A stretch of 64,000 nucleotides of DNA from Chloroflexi bacterium AL-N1 (GTDB lineage: Bacteria; Chloroflexota; Chloroflexia; Chloroflexales; Roseiflexaceae), in the NCBI GenBank assembly GCA_013122435.1, contig WYDT01000001.1, positions 434,001 to 498,000 on the forward strand. The letters are read 5' to 3'. The notes under the pieces are model-generated. The model was not told where the DNA came from. It ran no database searches and saw nothing but the letters and a program-made list of their open reading frames with translations. Made by a program: the position numbers and the translations under genes. Shown here piece by piece: positions 8,920-19,458 of this stretch (within the stretch, counting starts at the first letter, position 1; each line of letters starts with the position of its first letter).

Positions 8920-11463
8920 TCAGGCAGCAAACGTTTCTTCTCGTGGGCTATCATCGAGTTGTGGTGTTACCAGTGGTAAAGAAACCGTGAAGGTACTTCC
9001 CACACCTTCCTGACTCTCAACATGCACTTCGCCACCATGTAAGGTGACAATTTCTTTCACTAAGAATAAACCGATGCCCATGCCACTGATTCGTTTGGGA
9101 TCAACATTCTGGGCCCGATAAAAGCGGCGGAAAAGCCGTGGCAATGCTTCAGCTGGTATACCAATGCCCTGATCGGTTACTACTATATGAGCAGTCTGTT
9201 CGCGACGTTCGACTTGAATACGGATCATATCCCCTTCAGGACTATATTTGATGGCGTTCTGAATGAGATTTTGCAAGACTTGCTCAAGTCGTAGCTCATC
9301 ACCCTGGACCATTAGTGGTTGCTCAACACTATATAGTTCAAGTGTGTGCTGATCGAGGGTCATACGTGTTCGTTCTACAATGCGTTCGGTCAACTCACGT
9401 ATATCGACAGGGATATGCTCGATGCCCAGTCGTCCCATTTGAATACGTGAAAGATCGAGGAGCGAGTCGATCAGTCGGTTCAGACGTGAAGACTGTTCCA
9501 GAATAATGGTGAGTGCACGTTGATCACGTTCTTTCAGTGTACCTTCACGTGTTGCTCGTCGCTGAAACAGTTCTGCATAGCCTCGTAATGATGTAAGGGG
9601 CGTTTTAAGCTCGTGAGAGGCGATAGAGAGGAACTGATCGCGAGTACGAACGGCTTCCTGTGCTTCCAGGTAGAGTCGTGCGTTATCTGCTGCGGTGGCT
9701 GCACGATGCACGAATTCTTCGATCAGCGGGATGTCATTGGTGGTGTAGCGGCGATCTGATTGGGTTAACATAAAGCTGATAGCACCCAAAATATGGCCTC
9801 GTGCAGTAAGCGGAAAACAAAGGTGTGATTGTATGTCTAGTTGATTCAGCATGGTGCGATGATCCGGACGGGGAATATGTTGTTCCCACATCGGCATTGG
9901 TGGTTCATACAGCAGTTCTGCCTGACCGGACTGAATAACCTGCATAACGCCATAGGTATTACGGGGATCGACAGGAAAATTGCGTTCTGTCTCCCAAAGT
10001 ATATGCTCTTTGGTAATGTCCGCATGGGCAGCAGCAAGTTGACGTATCGAACCATCCTCTGTCAAGGCATGAATAGTACAGACATCTGCCAGGGTTGGTA
10101 CAGCAACGTGTGCTAACGTCTGCATGGTTGTGGCATATTCAAGCGAGGAGGCCAGGCGGGTGCTGGCTTCTCCCAGAAAGCGTTGGGTTGACTCCGCCCG
10201 TTTGCGCTCAGTGATATCAAGGAAGGTTACCACACCAGCCACAACCTCTTCAACATGATTTTTAATGGGAGATGCACTGACGAGGATAGTGCCCAATGTT
10301 TCATCGTCTCGGCGAATATCGATTTCTTCATCAACAATGACTTCCCCAGAACGTATCGTTCGCATAAGGGGCCATTCTTCGGGTTCATATGGCCGCCCAT
10401 CGGGATGAAAGCCAACATACTGATCATGTTGGTCGAAGCTGTTTGTGGTTTGAATAGGTTGGCGCATAATGTGCTCAACTTTGTCGTTCGTCAATATCAG
10501 GCGACCAGACTGTGCTTCAGCGATCATCACACCCGAAGGCATCTGGCGTAAGATAGTTTTGAGGCGTTCTTCATCGGAGCGCATATCTTCTTCAGCCCGC
10601 TCGCGCTCAATAGCGGTTGCGAGTACATTTGCGACGGCCTGGAGAAATGAAATATCATCCTTGGTAAATTTCCGCCGACGGGTAGTGTGCGTACTGAGGA
10701 TACCAAAGGGATTTTCTCGGCCTTGAATGATAATGTTAATACCACTCACAATGCCTTCATCGAGAAAGAGGGGGATACCAGGAAAGCGCGTCTCTGTACG
10801 CAGATCGGTCACAATCACGGGCTCTTTGGCTTGTAGTGTATATCCTGCCTGTGATGCGGTGTTGACCGGAATACGGGTCTGACCAATGAGATTAGTTCGC
10901 CAACCAACGCCAGCTTGTAGCAGAAAATCCTGTTTGTCTGGTTGTAATGCCAGTATCTGGCAGTGTGTCACATCAAGATCACGGGCGATCAATGTGACGG
11001 CCTGGTCCATCAGTAAAGCGGTTGGGGTGCTTGCTAATGCACGTTGCCCTAGTTTAGCAACTGAAGCCTGTTGTCGTTCACGCACACTGAGCTTTCGTTG
11101 GTTACGGCGGCTGGTGGCGCTAAACACACTGATCAATATGCCCTCAAACGTAAAGAGCGTAAGCCAAATACCAAACCCATCACCATAATTGAAAAAGGAA
11201 AAGATTGGTGGTATGAAAAGATAGTCACTGGCCAGCACTGACAGTCCGGTCGCAAACAGACCAGGACCAATGCCTCCATGCCACGCACTGACAACGATAG
11301 GTGCAAAAAAGAGTAGTAAGGGGTTGGGAATATCGATAAAGGGGTTGATGAGTTGTTTGACAAGGATGGTTGCAACAACGGCGCATAAGGCTACAATATA
11401 ACTAGCCAACCAACCACGTACAGTCTGGAATAAGTGGTGTAGTTGTCCTGATGTTGAGACCAC
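8920..11463 (-). CDS. Membrane-bound hybrid-input sensor histidine kinase (DUF4118-GAF-PAS-GAF-HisKA-HATPase)
   Basis: 847-residue sensor kinase with a GTG start preceded by GAGGAAA. An N-terminal KdpD-like four-helix membrane domain (about 15-115) is followed by a GAF domain (about 140-290), a PAS domain (about 295-420, ending VVTFLDITERKRAE) and a second GAF (about 430-595). The dimerisation/phosphoacceptor domain has H617 in SIASHELKTPLTSLRGY. The ATP-binding domain has an N box around N736 (LQNLIQNAIKYSPEG), the G1 box DQGIGIP and the G2 box GMGIGLFLVKEIV. No response regulator is adjacent, so its partner is elsewhere. GAF and PAS input suggests redox, light or small-ligand sensing, but no chromophore cysteine can be assigned confidently. 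Confidence 0.93.
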   Translation of the reverse strand: MVSTSGQLHHLFQTVRGWLASYIVALCAVVATILVKQLINPFIDIPNPLLLFFAPIVVSAWHGGIGPGLFATGLSVLASDYLFIPPIFSFFNYGDGFGIWLTLFTFEGILISVFSATSRRNQRKLSVRERQQASVAKLGQRALASTPTALLMDQAVTLIARDLDVTHCQILALQPDKQDFLLQAGVGWRTNLIGQTRIPVNTASQAGYTLQAKEPVIVTDLRTETRFPGIPLFLDEGIVSGINIIIQGRENPFGILSTHTTRRRKFTKDDISFLQAVANVLATAIERERAEEDMRSDEERLKTILRQMPSGVMIAEAQSGRLILTNDKVEHIMRQPIQTTNSFDQHDQYVGFHPDGRPYEPEEWPLMRTIRSGEVIVDEEIDIRRDDETLGTILVSASPIKNHVEEVVAGVVTFLDITERKRAESTQRFLGEASTRLASSLEYATTMQTLAHVAVPTLADVCTIHALTEDGSIRQLAAAHADITKEHILWETERNFPVDPRNTYGVMQVIQSGQAELLYEPPMPMWEQHIPRPDHRTMLNQLDIQSHLCFPLTARGHILGAISFMLTQSDRRYTTNDIPLIEEFVHRAATAADNARLYLEAQEAVRTRDQFLSIASHELKTPLTSLRGYAELFQRRATREGTLKERDQRALTIILEQSSRLNRLIDSLLDLSRIQMGRLGIEHIPVDIRELTERIVERTRMTLDQHTLELYSVEQPLMVQGDELRLEQVLQNLIQNAIKYSPEGDMIRIQVERREQTAHIVVTDQGIGIPAEALPRLFRRFYRAQNVDPKRISGMGIGLFLVKEIVTLHGGEVHVESQEGVGSTFTVSLPLVTPQLDDSPREETFAA

Positions 11464-11797
11464 TGGTTTTCCTCAGTGCAAACTGTCAGCTATGTACTAC
11501 CTGTACCTCATTGGCTGATGACCCTTTGGGAATGTCCCGCTTGATTGTAGCAACCACGCAGGCCTCGTGCATGTCTTCAACCGCCTCTGGTTTTACACGA
11601 TATCAGCGTATGGATGCTCCATGTCATCAGTCGCAAATGTGTGACGACGATGGCAACTGACAATCCGCTGTAGATTAAGAAATGGCGACTATCGCATTAT
11701 AACACCCGTGGCAACATCATGATACAAACAAAAGTTCTAAAAAAGAGCAGGAAGTGCAGATCTGTGGTATAATAAAGGAACATTTGGAGGATTTGTT
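11464..11797. promoter_or_regulatory. Divergent promoter region (sensor kinase / membrane protein)
   Basis: 334 bp without a gene. Both directions show an extended -10: plus strand TGGTATAAT at 11765-11773, 25 bp before the TTG start of the membrane protein, and minus strand TGTTATAAT with its TATAAT at plus coordinates 11696-11701. Neither has a good -35, which is compatible with extended -10 promoters. Confidence 0.45.
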
Positions 11798-12865
11798 TTG
11801 ACCGTCAATAAGCCTCAAAACTCAACAATCATCGATATAATAAGTGAGGGATATAGAGCAATCAATCGACGCCCTTTGATTATTTTAATACCATTGATGT
11901 TGAATTTGTGCATGTGGTGTGGTGTACAGGTCTCCTTGCACCCCTTGATTGATGCTGCGGTGACGTTCGTTCAGGAGGCTCCACAGCCAGCCATAAGTGA
12001 AAATCAAGCCGAGTTGACTGCACAATACGATCAGTTTCGTAGCGCTGGTCAATGGAATATGTGGCAATCTATGGCTGTTCTGAACTTTATCCCAACACTC
12101 ACGATATACTCAATGGGTGGAGATAATGCTGAGAATCAAGTGATAGCAGCACCACCCAATATGCTCGTTTCGATCTTTCTTGCCTCTTTATCATTACCAT
12201 ATCCGGTTCCGCAATTGCTTAACCCTCAATTAGCGACATTTGAAATTAATGGTTTACCACTGCTTCTTGCTGCTTTTATTGGCATAAATATGGTGTTGCT
12301 ACCAGCCAGTGCTGTCTTTCTGACCCGTTTGGCTGTTGCGGTGCGTCAGGACCAGCCTCATGGCATGATGTGGCTACAACAGGCCAAGAAGGCCAGTTTG
12401 AGTTTACTGGCGTATGTGGGTATTGCATATGGCTTGGGGTTTGCATTAGGAATACCTTTCCTGTTTTTTACAGGTGTGTTGTTAGCGGTTAGCCCACCTC
12501 TCGGCGGACTCGTGATAGGATTTCTCATTGTCATCATCTTTTGGGTGAGTATTTATGTCGGATTTACCCCGGAAGCTATTGCTGTCAGTGGTATTGGTCC
12601 TTTGCACGCTATTCGTGCCAGTTTTACCATTGTACAACGTGACTTTTGGAGCACCTTACTCTTTCTAGCACTAATCTTTCTTATTACAGCCGGTACAGGT
12701 TTAATCTGGAATGCCTTTGCAACATCGTCAGTTGGGGTCATTGCAGCGGCCATTGGTAGTGCCTACATTGGCAGCGGTCTATGGGCCGCACGTATGGCCT
12801 TTTACCGCGAGAAACTACAACGCTGGCACTCAACGATACCTGTGCCACATCCATCACCACAGTAA
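11798..12865 (+). CDS. Polytopic membrane protein of unknown function (355 aa)
   Basis: Starts at TTG, chosen because GGAGG lies 7 bases upstream and an extended -10 is just before that. I count about six hydrophobic segments: near residues 25-45, 120-140, 155-180, 205-245 (a closely spaced pair), 270-305 and 310-330. The C-terminal half (GFTPEAIAVSGIGPLHAIRA, SFTIVQRDFWSTLLFLALIF) resembles the glycerophosphoryl-diester/YciC-like membrane fold in general layout, but I cannot assign a family. It lies 87 bp upstream of gyrB in the same direction with no visible terminator between, so cotranscription is possible. Confidence 0.7.
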   Translation: MTVNKPQNSTIIDIISEGYRAINRRPLIILIPLMLNLCMWCGVQVSLHPLIDAAVTFVQEAPQPAISENQAELTAQYDQFRSAGQWNMWQSMAVLNFIPTLTIYSMGGDNAENQVIAAPPNMLVSIFLASLSLPYPVPQLLNPQLATFEINGLPLLLAAFIGINMVLLPASAVFLTRLAVAVRQDQPHGMMWLQQAKKASLSLLAYVGIAYGLGFALGIPFLFFTGVLLAVSPPLGGLVIGFLIVIIFWVSIYVGFTPEAIAVSGIGPLHAIRASFTIVQRDFWSTLLFLALIFLITAGTGLIWNAFATSSVGVIAAAIGSAYIGSGLWAARMAFYREKLQRWHSTIPVPHPSPQ

Positions 12866-14884
<2,019 letters not shown>

Positions 14885-14926
14885 TTCAGCACTTTGAAGT
14901 TACGTAAAGCTAAATCGCTTTGGATC

Positions 14927-14963
14927 GGGCCGTTTCACGCTGAGTGGAGCGGTCCTGTTTTTT
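14927..14963 (+). terminator. Intrinsic terminator after gyrB
   Basis: GGGCCG...CGGTCC stem with CAC/GTG pairing inside and the run GTTTTTT after it, about 45 bases past the gyrB stop. Confidence 0.7.
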
Positions 14964-15191
14964 GCCACAGTGATCATTTGATAGTAAAGATGTGAATATT
15001 GGTGATATTGAGGCTTTTATACTAGATTGGCAGCATCTATCTATGGTATGATATTATGCACGTTATGAGTACATATATACGACTCTAAGCAAACCATAGC
15101 TATCTTCTTGGGAAGAGTAGGGACTCGTTTATAGTGTTTGTCTCAACTTGGACAACCCTGTCTGGGTTACGTCTTTGGCCTGAAATCTTGA
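14964..15191 (+). promoter_or_regulatory. Upstream region of the hsdS-AAA-HNH-hsdM operon
   Basis: AT-rich spacer between the gyrB terminator and hsdS. TGGTATGAT at 15044-15052 fits an extended -10 and would leave a leader of about 130 bases. No clear -35 and no good Shine-Dalgarno before the hsdS start were seen, so promoter and start codon are both uncertain. Confidence 0.3.
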
Positions 15192-16964
15192 ATGATAGAT
15201 GAAAATGTCTTAAATATGCATTCAGAAGTTCCAAAAAACTGGGTTCTAACAACAATAGGCAATATCTGTGACATTAATCCTAGAGTAACCTGGCCTGAAA
15301 ATTTTACGGACGATACTAAAGTTAGTTTTGTGCCTATGGCAGCCGTAGATGAGATTTCAGGTACTATTACTAATTCGGAGGTTAAGCCAATCAGTGAAGT
15401 TTGGCAGGGATACACACGGTTTCTTGAGGGTGATGTGCTTTTTGCTAAGATTACTCCTAGCATGGAGAATGGCAAAGCTGCAATTGCCACTAATCTAACT
15501 AACGGTATAGGCTTAGGTACCACAGAGTTCCACGTTTTAAGTGCAACTGATCTATGGGTTGCAAAATGGATTTATTATTATATTCGTCAAGAGGTTTTTC
15601 GTAAACATGCAGCTCGTAAAATGACAGGTAGCGCTGGACAGCTACGTGTTCCAATAGATTATTTAGCTGAAGGATCTATACCTCTTGCTCCACATAATGA
15701 AATTAAGCGGATCGTCGACGAAATTGAGTTCCACTTCTCACGGCTAGATGCATGGCTTGAGACTATGCAAAAGCTGCTTAAGAAACTGACTCGTTTGCGT
15801 GCATCCATCCTCAAAGCAGCGGTCGAAGGGCGGTTAGTTACACAAGACCCAAATGATGAGTCAGCAGAAGTCTTGCTCCAGCGTATTGTGGATGAACGTC
15901 GTCGCAAGTGGGAAGATGATTACCTTGCCGACCTCAAGGCAAAGGGTAAGCCTGCTCCGAACGATGATAGATGGAAAGAGAAATACAAGGAACCAGAAGC
16001 ACCATATCTCGAGGATTTGCCTATATTACCTGTTGGATGGGTGTGGGCGTGTATTGGTTGGATTGCTGAAGTGCAAGGTGGTATTCAGAAACAACCGAAA
16101 CGAATTCCGAAGGACAATGTTTACCCATACCTGCGTGTTGCAAATGTTTATCGTAACTTTCTTGACCTTTCTCAAATATACGAATTTGAGTTATTTGATG
16201 GTGAACTAGAGAAATACAGGTTAGAATTTGGTGATGTTTTAATTGTAGAAGGTAATGGAAGTATTGATCAAATAGGTCGGTGTGCTCTTTGGGGTGGAGA
16301 GATTAATAATTGTGTTCACCAAAATCATATAATTCGTGCTCGATTGAATCATACATTACCTGAATATGTTTCTTATTTCCTTAATTCATCCATAGGAATG
16401 GAAATAATGGCGAAAGCGGCTGTAACTACAAGTGGTCTATATACTTTGAGTGTTTCAAAGATTAAAGACATCACTATACCACTTCCTCCTAAAAATGAAC
16501 AGAAAAGAATTGTGGATGCGGTCAATGAATGCATATCTATTTTGGATAGAATACAAGAAATAATTCGTATCAATGTCAAACGTGGACAGCGGATGCGCCA
16601 GTCTATCTTGGAAAAGGCGTTTGAGGGACGTTTAGTTGAGCAACATTCAGGTGATGAACCTGCCAGCGAATTACTGGAGCGCATTCGGGCAGAACGTAAG
16701 CGCCGTACTGAAGAAGAAAAACGAAAACCAAAACAACAGAGGGAACGCAAAGTGAGAACAACTAAAGAGGTGAAGAAGCCTCTCTATGACACACTAAAAG
16801 AAGCAGGTAAGCCACTATCTGCTAGTGATTTATTTCAACAGGCAGGATTCTCGCGTGAAACGATTGACGATTTTTATGAGCAGCTTAGACAAATGCTACG
16901 TGAGACTGAAAATATTCGGGTGCAGCGTAAAAATGACGACACATTCTTAGAGGTTGTGCGATAA
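15192..16964 (+). CDS. hsdS: Type I restriction-modification specificity subunit HsdS with C-terminal extension
   Basis: 590-residue DNA-recognition subunit. Two target-recognition domains are visible: TRD1 at about residues 10-180 (VPKNWVLTTIGNICDINPRV) and TRD2 at about 275-440 (LPVGWVWACIGWIAEVQGGI). Each is followed by the conserved helical spacer (LRASILKAAVEGRLVTQDPN and MRQSILEKAFEGRLVEQHSG), the usual two-half HsdS design. It directs the HsdM methylase to a bipartite site. After the second spacer comes a charged linker, then about 65 residues (PLYDTLKEAGKPLSASDLFQ...) that look like a winged helix, an addition many HsdS lack. A start at the ATG at 15216 is also possible. The stop overlaps the next ATG by one base (TAATG). 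Base composition is lower in G+C than gyrB, suggesting transfer. Confidence 0.92.
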   Translation: MIDENVLNMHSEVPKNWVLTTIGNICDINPRVTWPENFTDDTKVSFVPMAAVDEISGTITNSEVKPISEVWQGYTRFLEGDVLFAKITPSMENGKAAIATNLTNGIGLGTTEFHVLSATDLWVAKWIYYYIRQEVFRKHAARKMTGSAGQLRVPIDYLAEGSIPLAPHNEIKRIVDEIEFHFSRLDAWLETMQKLLKKLTRLRASILKAAVEGRLVTQDPNDESAEVLLQRIVDERRRKWEDDYLADLKAKGKPAPNDDRWKEKYKEPEAPYLEDLPILPVGWVWACIGWIAEVQGGIQKQPKRIPKDNVYPYLRVANVYRNFLDLSQIYEFELFDGELEKYRLEFGDVLIVEGNGSIDQIGRCALWGGEINNCVHQNHIIRARLNHTLPEYVSYFLNSSIGMEIMAKAAVTTSGLYTLSVSKIKDITIPLPPKNEQKRIVDAVNECISILDRIQEIIRINVKRGQRMRQSILEKAFEGRLVEQHSGDEPASELLERIRAERKRRTEEEKRKPKQQRERKVRTTKEVKKPLYDTLKEAGKPLSASDLFQQAGFSRETIDDFYEQLRQMLRETENIRVQRKNDDTFLEVVR

Positions 16965-18547
16965 TGCGTATCGATGAACTCTGGATATCAAATTATAAAA
17001 ACCTCCAAGATTTCACAATTGATTTAGCAGAAAATGAATTAATCTCAGTTGTAGTTGGCCGAAACGGCACAGGAAAGTCAAATCTGATCGAAGCAATTGT
17101 GATTATTTTTCGTGATCTAGATTTAGGTGAACGTAATATCCCTTTTGCTTATCGTATTCGCTATCAAATTTCTGGTAAAACAATAGAGATTGATGCTGAT
17201 CCCGACCGTGAGACTCGTGACCGATTTAAGATTAAGGTTCTAAACTCTGAAACTAGCGAGATTGAAAAGAATTTAAGTATTAATCAATTCAAAAATGTAG
17301 AATATCTCGGTAAATATAGACCAAGATTTTTATTTGCATACTACTCAGGTGATAGTCCTCGATTGGAAGAACTATTCGTAACACACAAGAGGAATTTCTA
17401 TGGTGATGCCCGAACAGGCGTAGAAAGACCCTTGAGACCGTTCTTTTACGCAGAACTGATCCATAGTCAGTTTGCCTTACTTACTTTCTTTATCAGGCAA
17501 GGGAAAGATGATACAAAAATTCGCAAATTCATGCAAGATTACTTGAGTATCCAATCACTTGACTCAGTTCTTTTTGTAATGCGTGAGCCTGATTGGAATA
17601 GTAAGGAAGGAGATCCACGCTTCTGGAATGCTCGTGGTACTGTGCAGGAAATACTGGATCGACTTTATAAAATTGCATTAGCTCCAATTCGCTTGAACCA
17701 GCGTATTCCACTTGAATTTCGGAAATCTGCAACGAAAGAGCATTTATACCTTTACCTTTCTGATGCAGAAGCATTGCAGCAATTAGCTGACAATTATCCG
17801 AACCAGCAAGAATTTTTCAAAGCTCTTGAGAGTATGTATCTGTCAGATTTAATTAGTGAAATTCGGATTCGTTTCAAGATTCGCCAAGTAGATGGCTCCT
17901 TAATTTTTCGTGAATTAAGCGAGGGTGAGCAACAACTCCTCATGGTATTAGGATTAATGCGGTTTACTAAAGAGGATGAATCTTTGTTCTTGTTAGATGA
18001 ACCCGATACTCATCTTAATCCCGCATGGAGTATATTATATTTAGATTTCATTGCAGATATTGTTGGAACACAACAGAACAACCAAGTTATTATTTTGACA
18101 CATAATCCGCTTACGTTAGCGGGCTTGACCAAAGAACAAGTGAAAATTATGTATCGAGATGAGTTTACAGAAGAAGTGTCCTCTTCATCTGCAGAAGATG
18201 ATCCTAAAGGCATGGGTGTTGCCGGTATTCTTACCAGTGATATTTTTGGCTTACGCTCGACACTTGACACAGAAACTCTTCAAATATTAGACGAAAAACG
18301 TGTTTTATCCGCACAATCGAAACTTACGAGAGATGAACGCCAACGTCTAGATGATCTCAATGAACAGCTTGCTAAACTTAAGTTCACAGAAACTGTACCC
18401 GATCCACTATATGAACTATTTGTTCAAAAGATGATGGAGATTGAACGAAAACATGTAGGTCAAATTGTCCTGTCACAAGAAGAGCAAGCTCAACGAGAGA
18501 AAGAGGCATTGAATATATTGGAGAAACTTCTCAATGAAGAGGATTGA
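16964..18547 (+). CDS. Restriction-system-associated AAA/ABC-type ATPase, PtuA (Septu)-like
   Basis: 527-residue SMC/ABC-like ATPase of the OLD/PtuA sort. It starts MRIDELWISNYKNLQDF, typical of RecF-like ATPases. Walker A is GRNGTGKS (32-39), the ABC signature LSEGEQQ (318-324), Walker B LFLLDEPDTHLNP (342-354) and the switch histidine THNP (379-382). Between these lies a family-specific helical segment with FAYYSGDSPRLEELF. No TOPRIM nuclease follows; the tail (DIFGLRSTLDTETLQILDEK, then a coiled coil) matches my memory of PtuA-like proteins and of an NCBI family named restriction system-associated AAA ATPase, but I could not check this. In Septu, PtuA forms a complex with the HNH nuclease PtuB. 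Here the next gene is such an HNH protein, starting directly after the stop (TGAATG), so the two are translationally coupled. Confidence 0.85.
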   Translation: MRIDELWISNYKNLQDFTIDLAENELISVVVGRNGTGKSNLIEAIVIIFRDLDLGERNIPFAYRIRYQISGKTIEIDADPDRETRDRFKIKVLNSETSEIEKNLSINQFKNVEYLGKYRPRFLFAYYSGDSPRLEELFVTHKRNFYGDARTGVERPLRPFFYAELIHSQFALLTFFIRQGKDDTKIRKFMQDYLSIQSLDSVLFVMREPDWNSKEGDPRFWNARGTVQEILDRLYKIALAPIRLNQRIPLEFRKSATKEHLYLYLSDAEALQQLADNYPNQQEFFKALESMYLSDLISEIRIRFKIRQVDGSLIFRELSEGEQQLLMVLGLMRFTKEDESLFLLDEPDTHLNPAWSILYLDFIADIVGTQQNNQVIILTHNPLTLAGLTKEQVKIMYRDEFTEEVSSSSAEDDPKGMGVAGILTSDIFGLRSTLDTETLQILDEKRVLSAQSKLTRDERQRLDDLNEQLAKLKFTETVPDPLYELFVQKMMEIERKHVGQIVLSQEEQAQREKEALNILEKLLNEED

Positions 18548-19414
18548 ATGAGGTACATTAATATTGAGAATATTGAATTACCAAAGGATTGGGAAGAGAG
18601 AGCCAGGAAAATATGTTTCTTTGATGATTTTGATACTTTATCCCAGGAAGAAAGGAAGGAGCGAATCAAAACAATCAAAGGATTGATTGAAAAAAATTCA
18701 AACTTATGGAGCGAATTAAAACCCATCTTGGCCAAATTATCCTACCAAAAATGCTGGTATTGTGAGATGACAAATCTTGGTTCAAACAATGATGTTGATC
18801 ATTTTAGACCTAAGAAAAGAATTATTGAACTTAAGGAGGGTCATGATGGATACTGGTGGTTAGCATTTGAATGGCGAAATTATAGATTCTCGTGTGAGCA
18901 TTGTAATCGCCGTCGTAATGTTGAAACTGAAGATGGTTCTATTTCATCTGGTGGTAAATGGGACAATTTTCCAATCCTCGATGAAGATAATCGGGCTTTC
19001 TTACCAAGTGACTCTCTAGAAAAAGAACATCCTTTATTACTAGATCCAATAAATCCATTGGATGTTGAGTTACTATGGTTTGATGATGAAGGTAAGGCAG
19101 TACCACGAATTAGTGTGCCAGATCAAAGCAGTATTGAATATCGTCGAGCTTGTGTTTCAATAGAGCTTTATCATTTAAATCATCCTTTGCGAATTCCTGA
19201 ACGAAAAAAGATTTACAATCGAATTAAACGATTGGTTTTGCGAGGGAATCGTCATTACAAAAACCTAGTTCTGAATTGGGCTAACAGTGATGCTCAAGAG
19301 AACCTAAAAGATACTGTTATTGACCTTAAGGATCTTATTGCAGACGATGCAGAACTATCTGCTACAGCAAAGGCATATATCTTTGGATTTAGAGGAAAAG
19401 ACAGTGTGGATTGA
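18548..19414 (+). CDS. HNH endonuclease, PtuB / TIGR02646-like
   Basis: 288-residue HNH nuclease. The zinc-binding CWYC (69-72) pairs with CEHC (116-119). Between them is the catalytic NDVDHFRPKKR with D84-H85, followed by GYWWLAFEWRNYRFSCEHCN, where N111 is a likely HNH asparagine. The HFRPK...WLAFEWRNYR pattern is characteristic of the HNH family found in Septu and in some retron effectors (TIGR02646). It probably forms the nuclease half of a complex with the preceding ATPase. A GAGG inside the end of the ATPase gene serves as ribosome site. The gene is strongly AT-rich. hsdM follows after 44 bp. Its position where hsdR would be expected suggests it may be the DNA-cutting component of the locus; that is inference. 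Confidence 0.85.
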   Translation: MRYINIENIELPKDWEERARKICFFDDFDTLSQEERKERIKTIKGLIEKNSNLWSELKPILAKLSYQKCWYCEMTNLGSNNDVDHFRPKKRIIELKEGHDGYWWLAFEWRNYRFSCEHCNRRRNVETEDGSISSGGKWDNFPILDEDNRAFLPSDSLEKEHPLLLDPINPLDVELLWFDDEGKAVPRISVPDQSSIEYRRACVSIELYHLNHPLRIPERKKIYNRIKRLVLRGNRHYKNLVLNWANSDAQENLKDTVIDLKDLIADDAELSATAKAYIFGFRGKDSVD

Positions 19415-19458
19415 CAGATTTGTGTTAGGGATTTCGTCTTAGATTGGATTAAAAGAGA

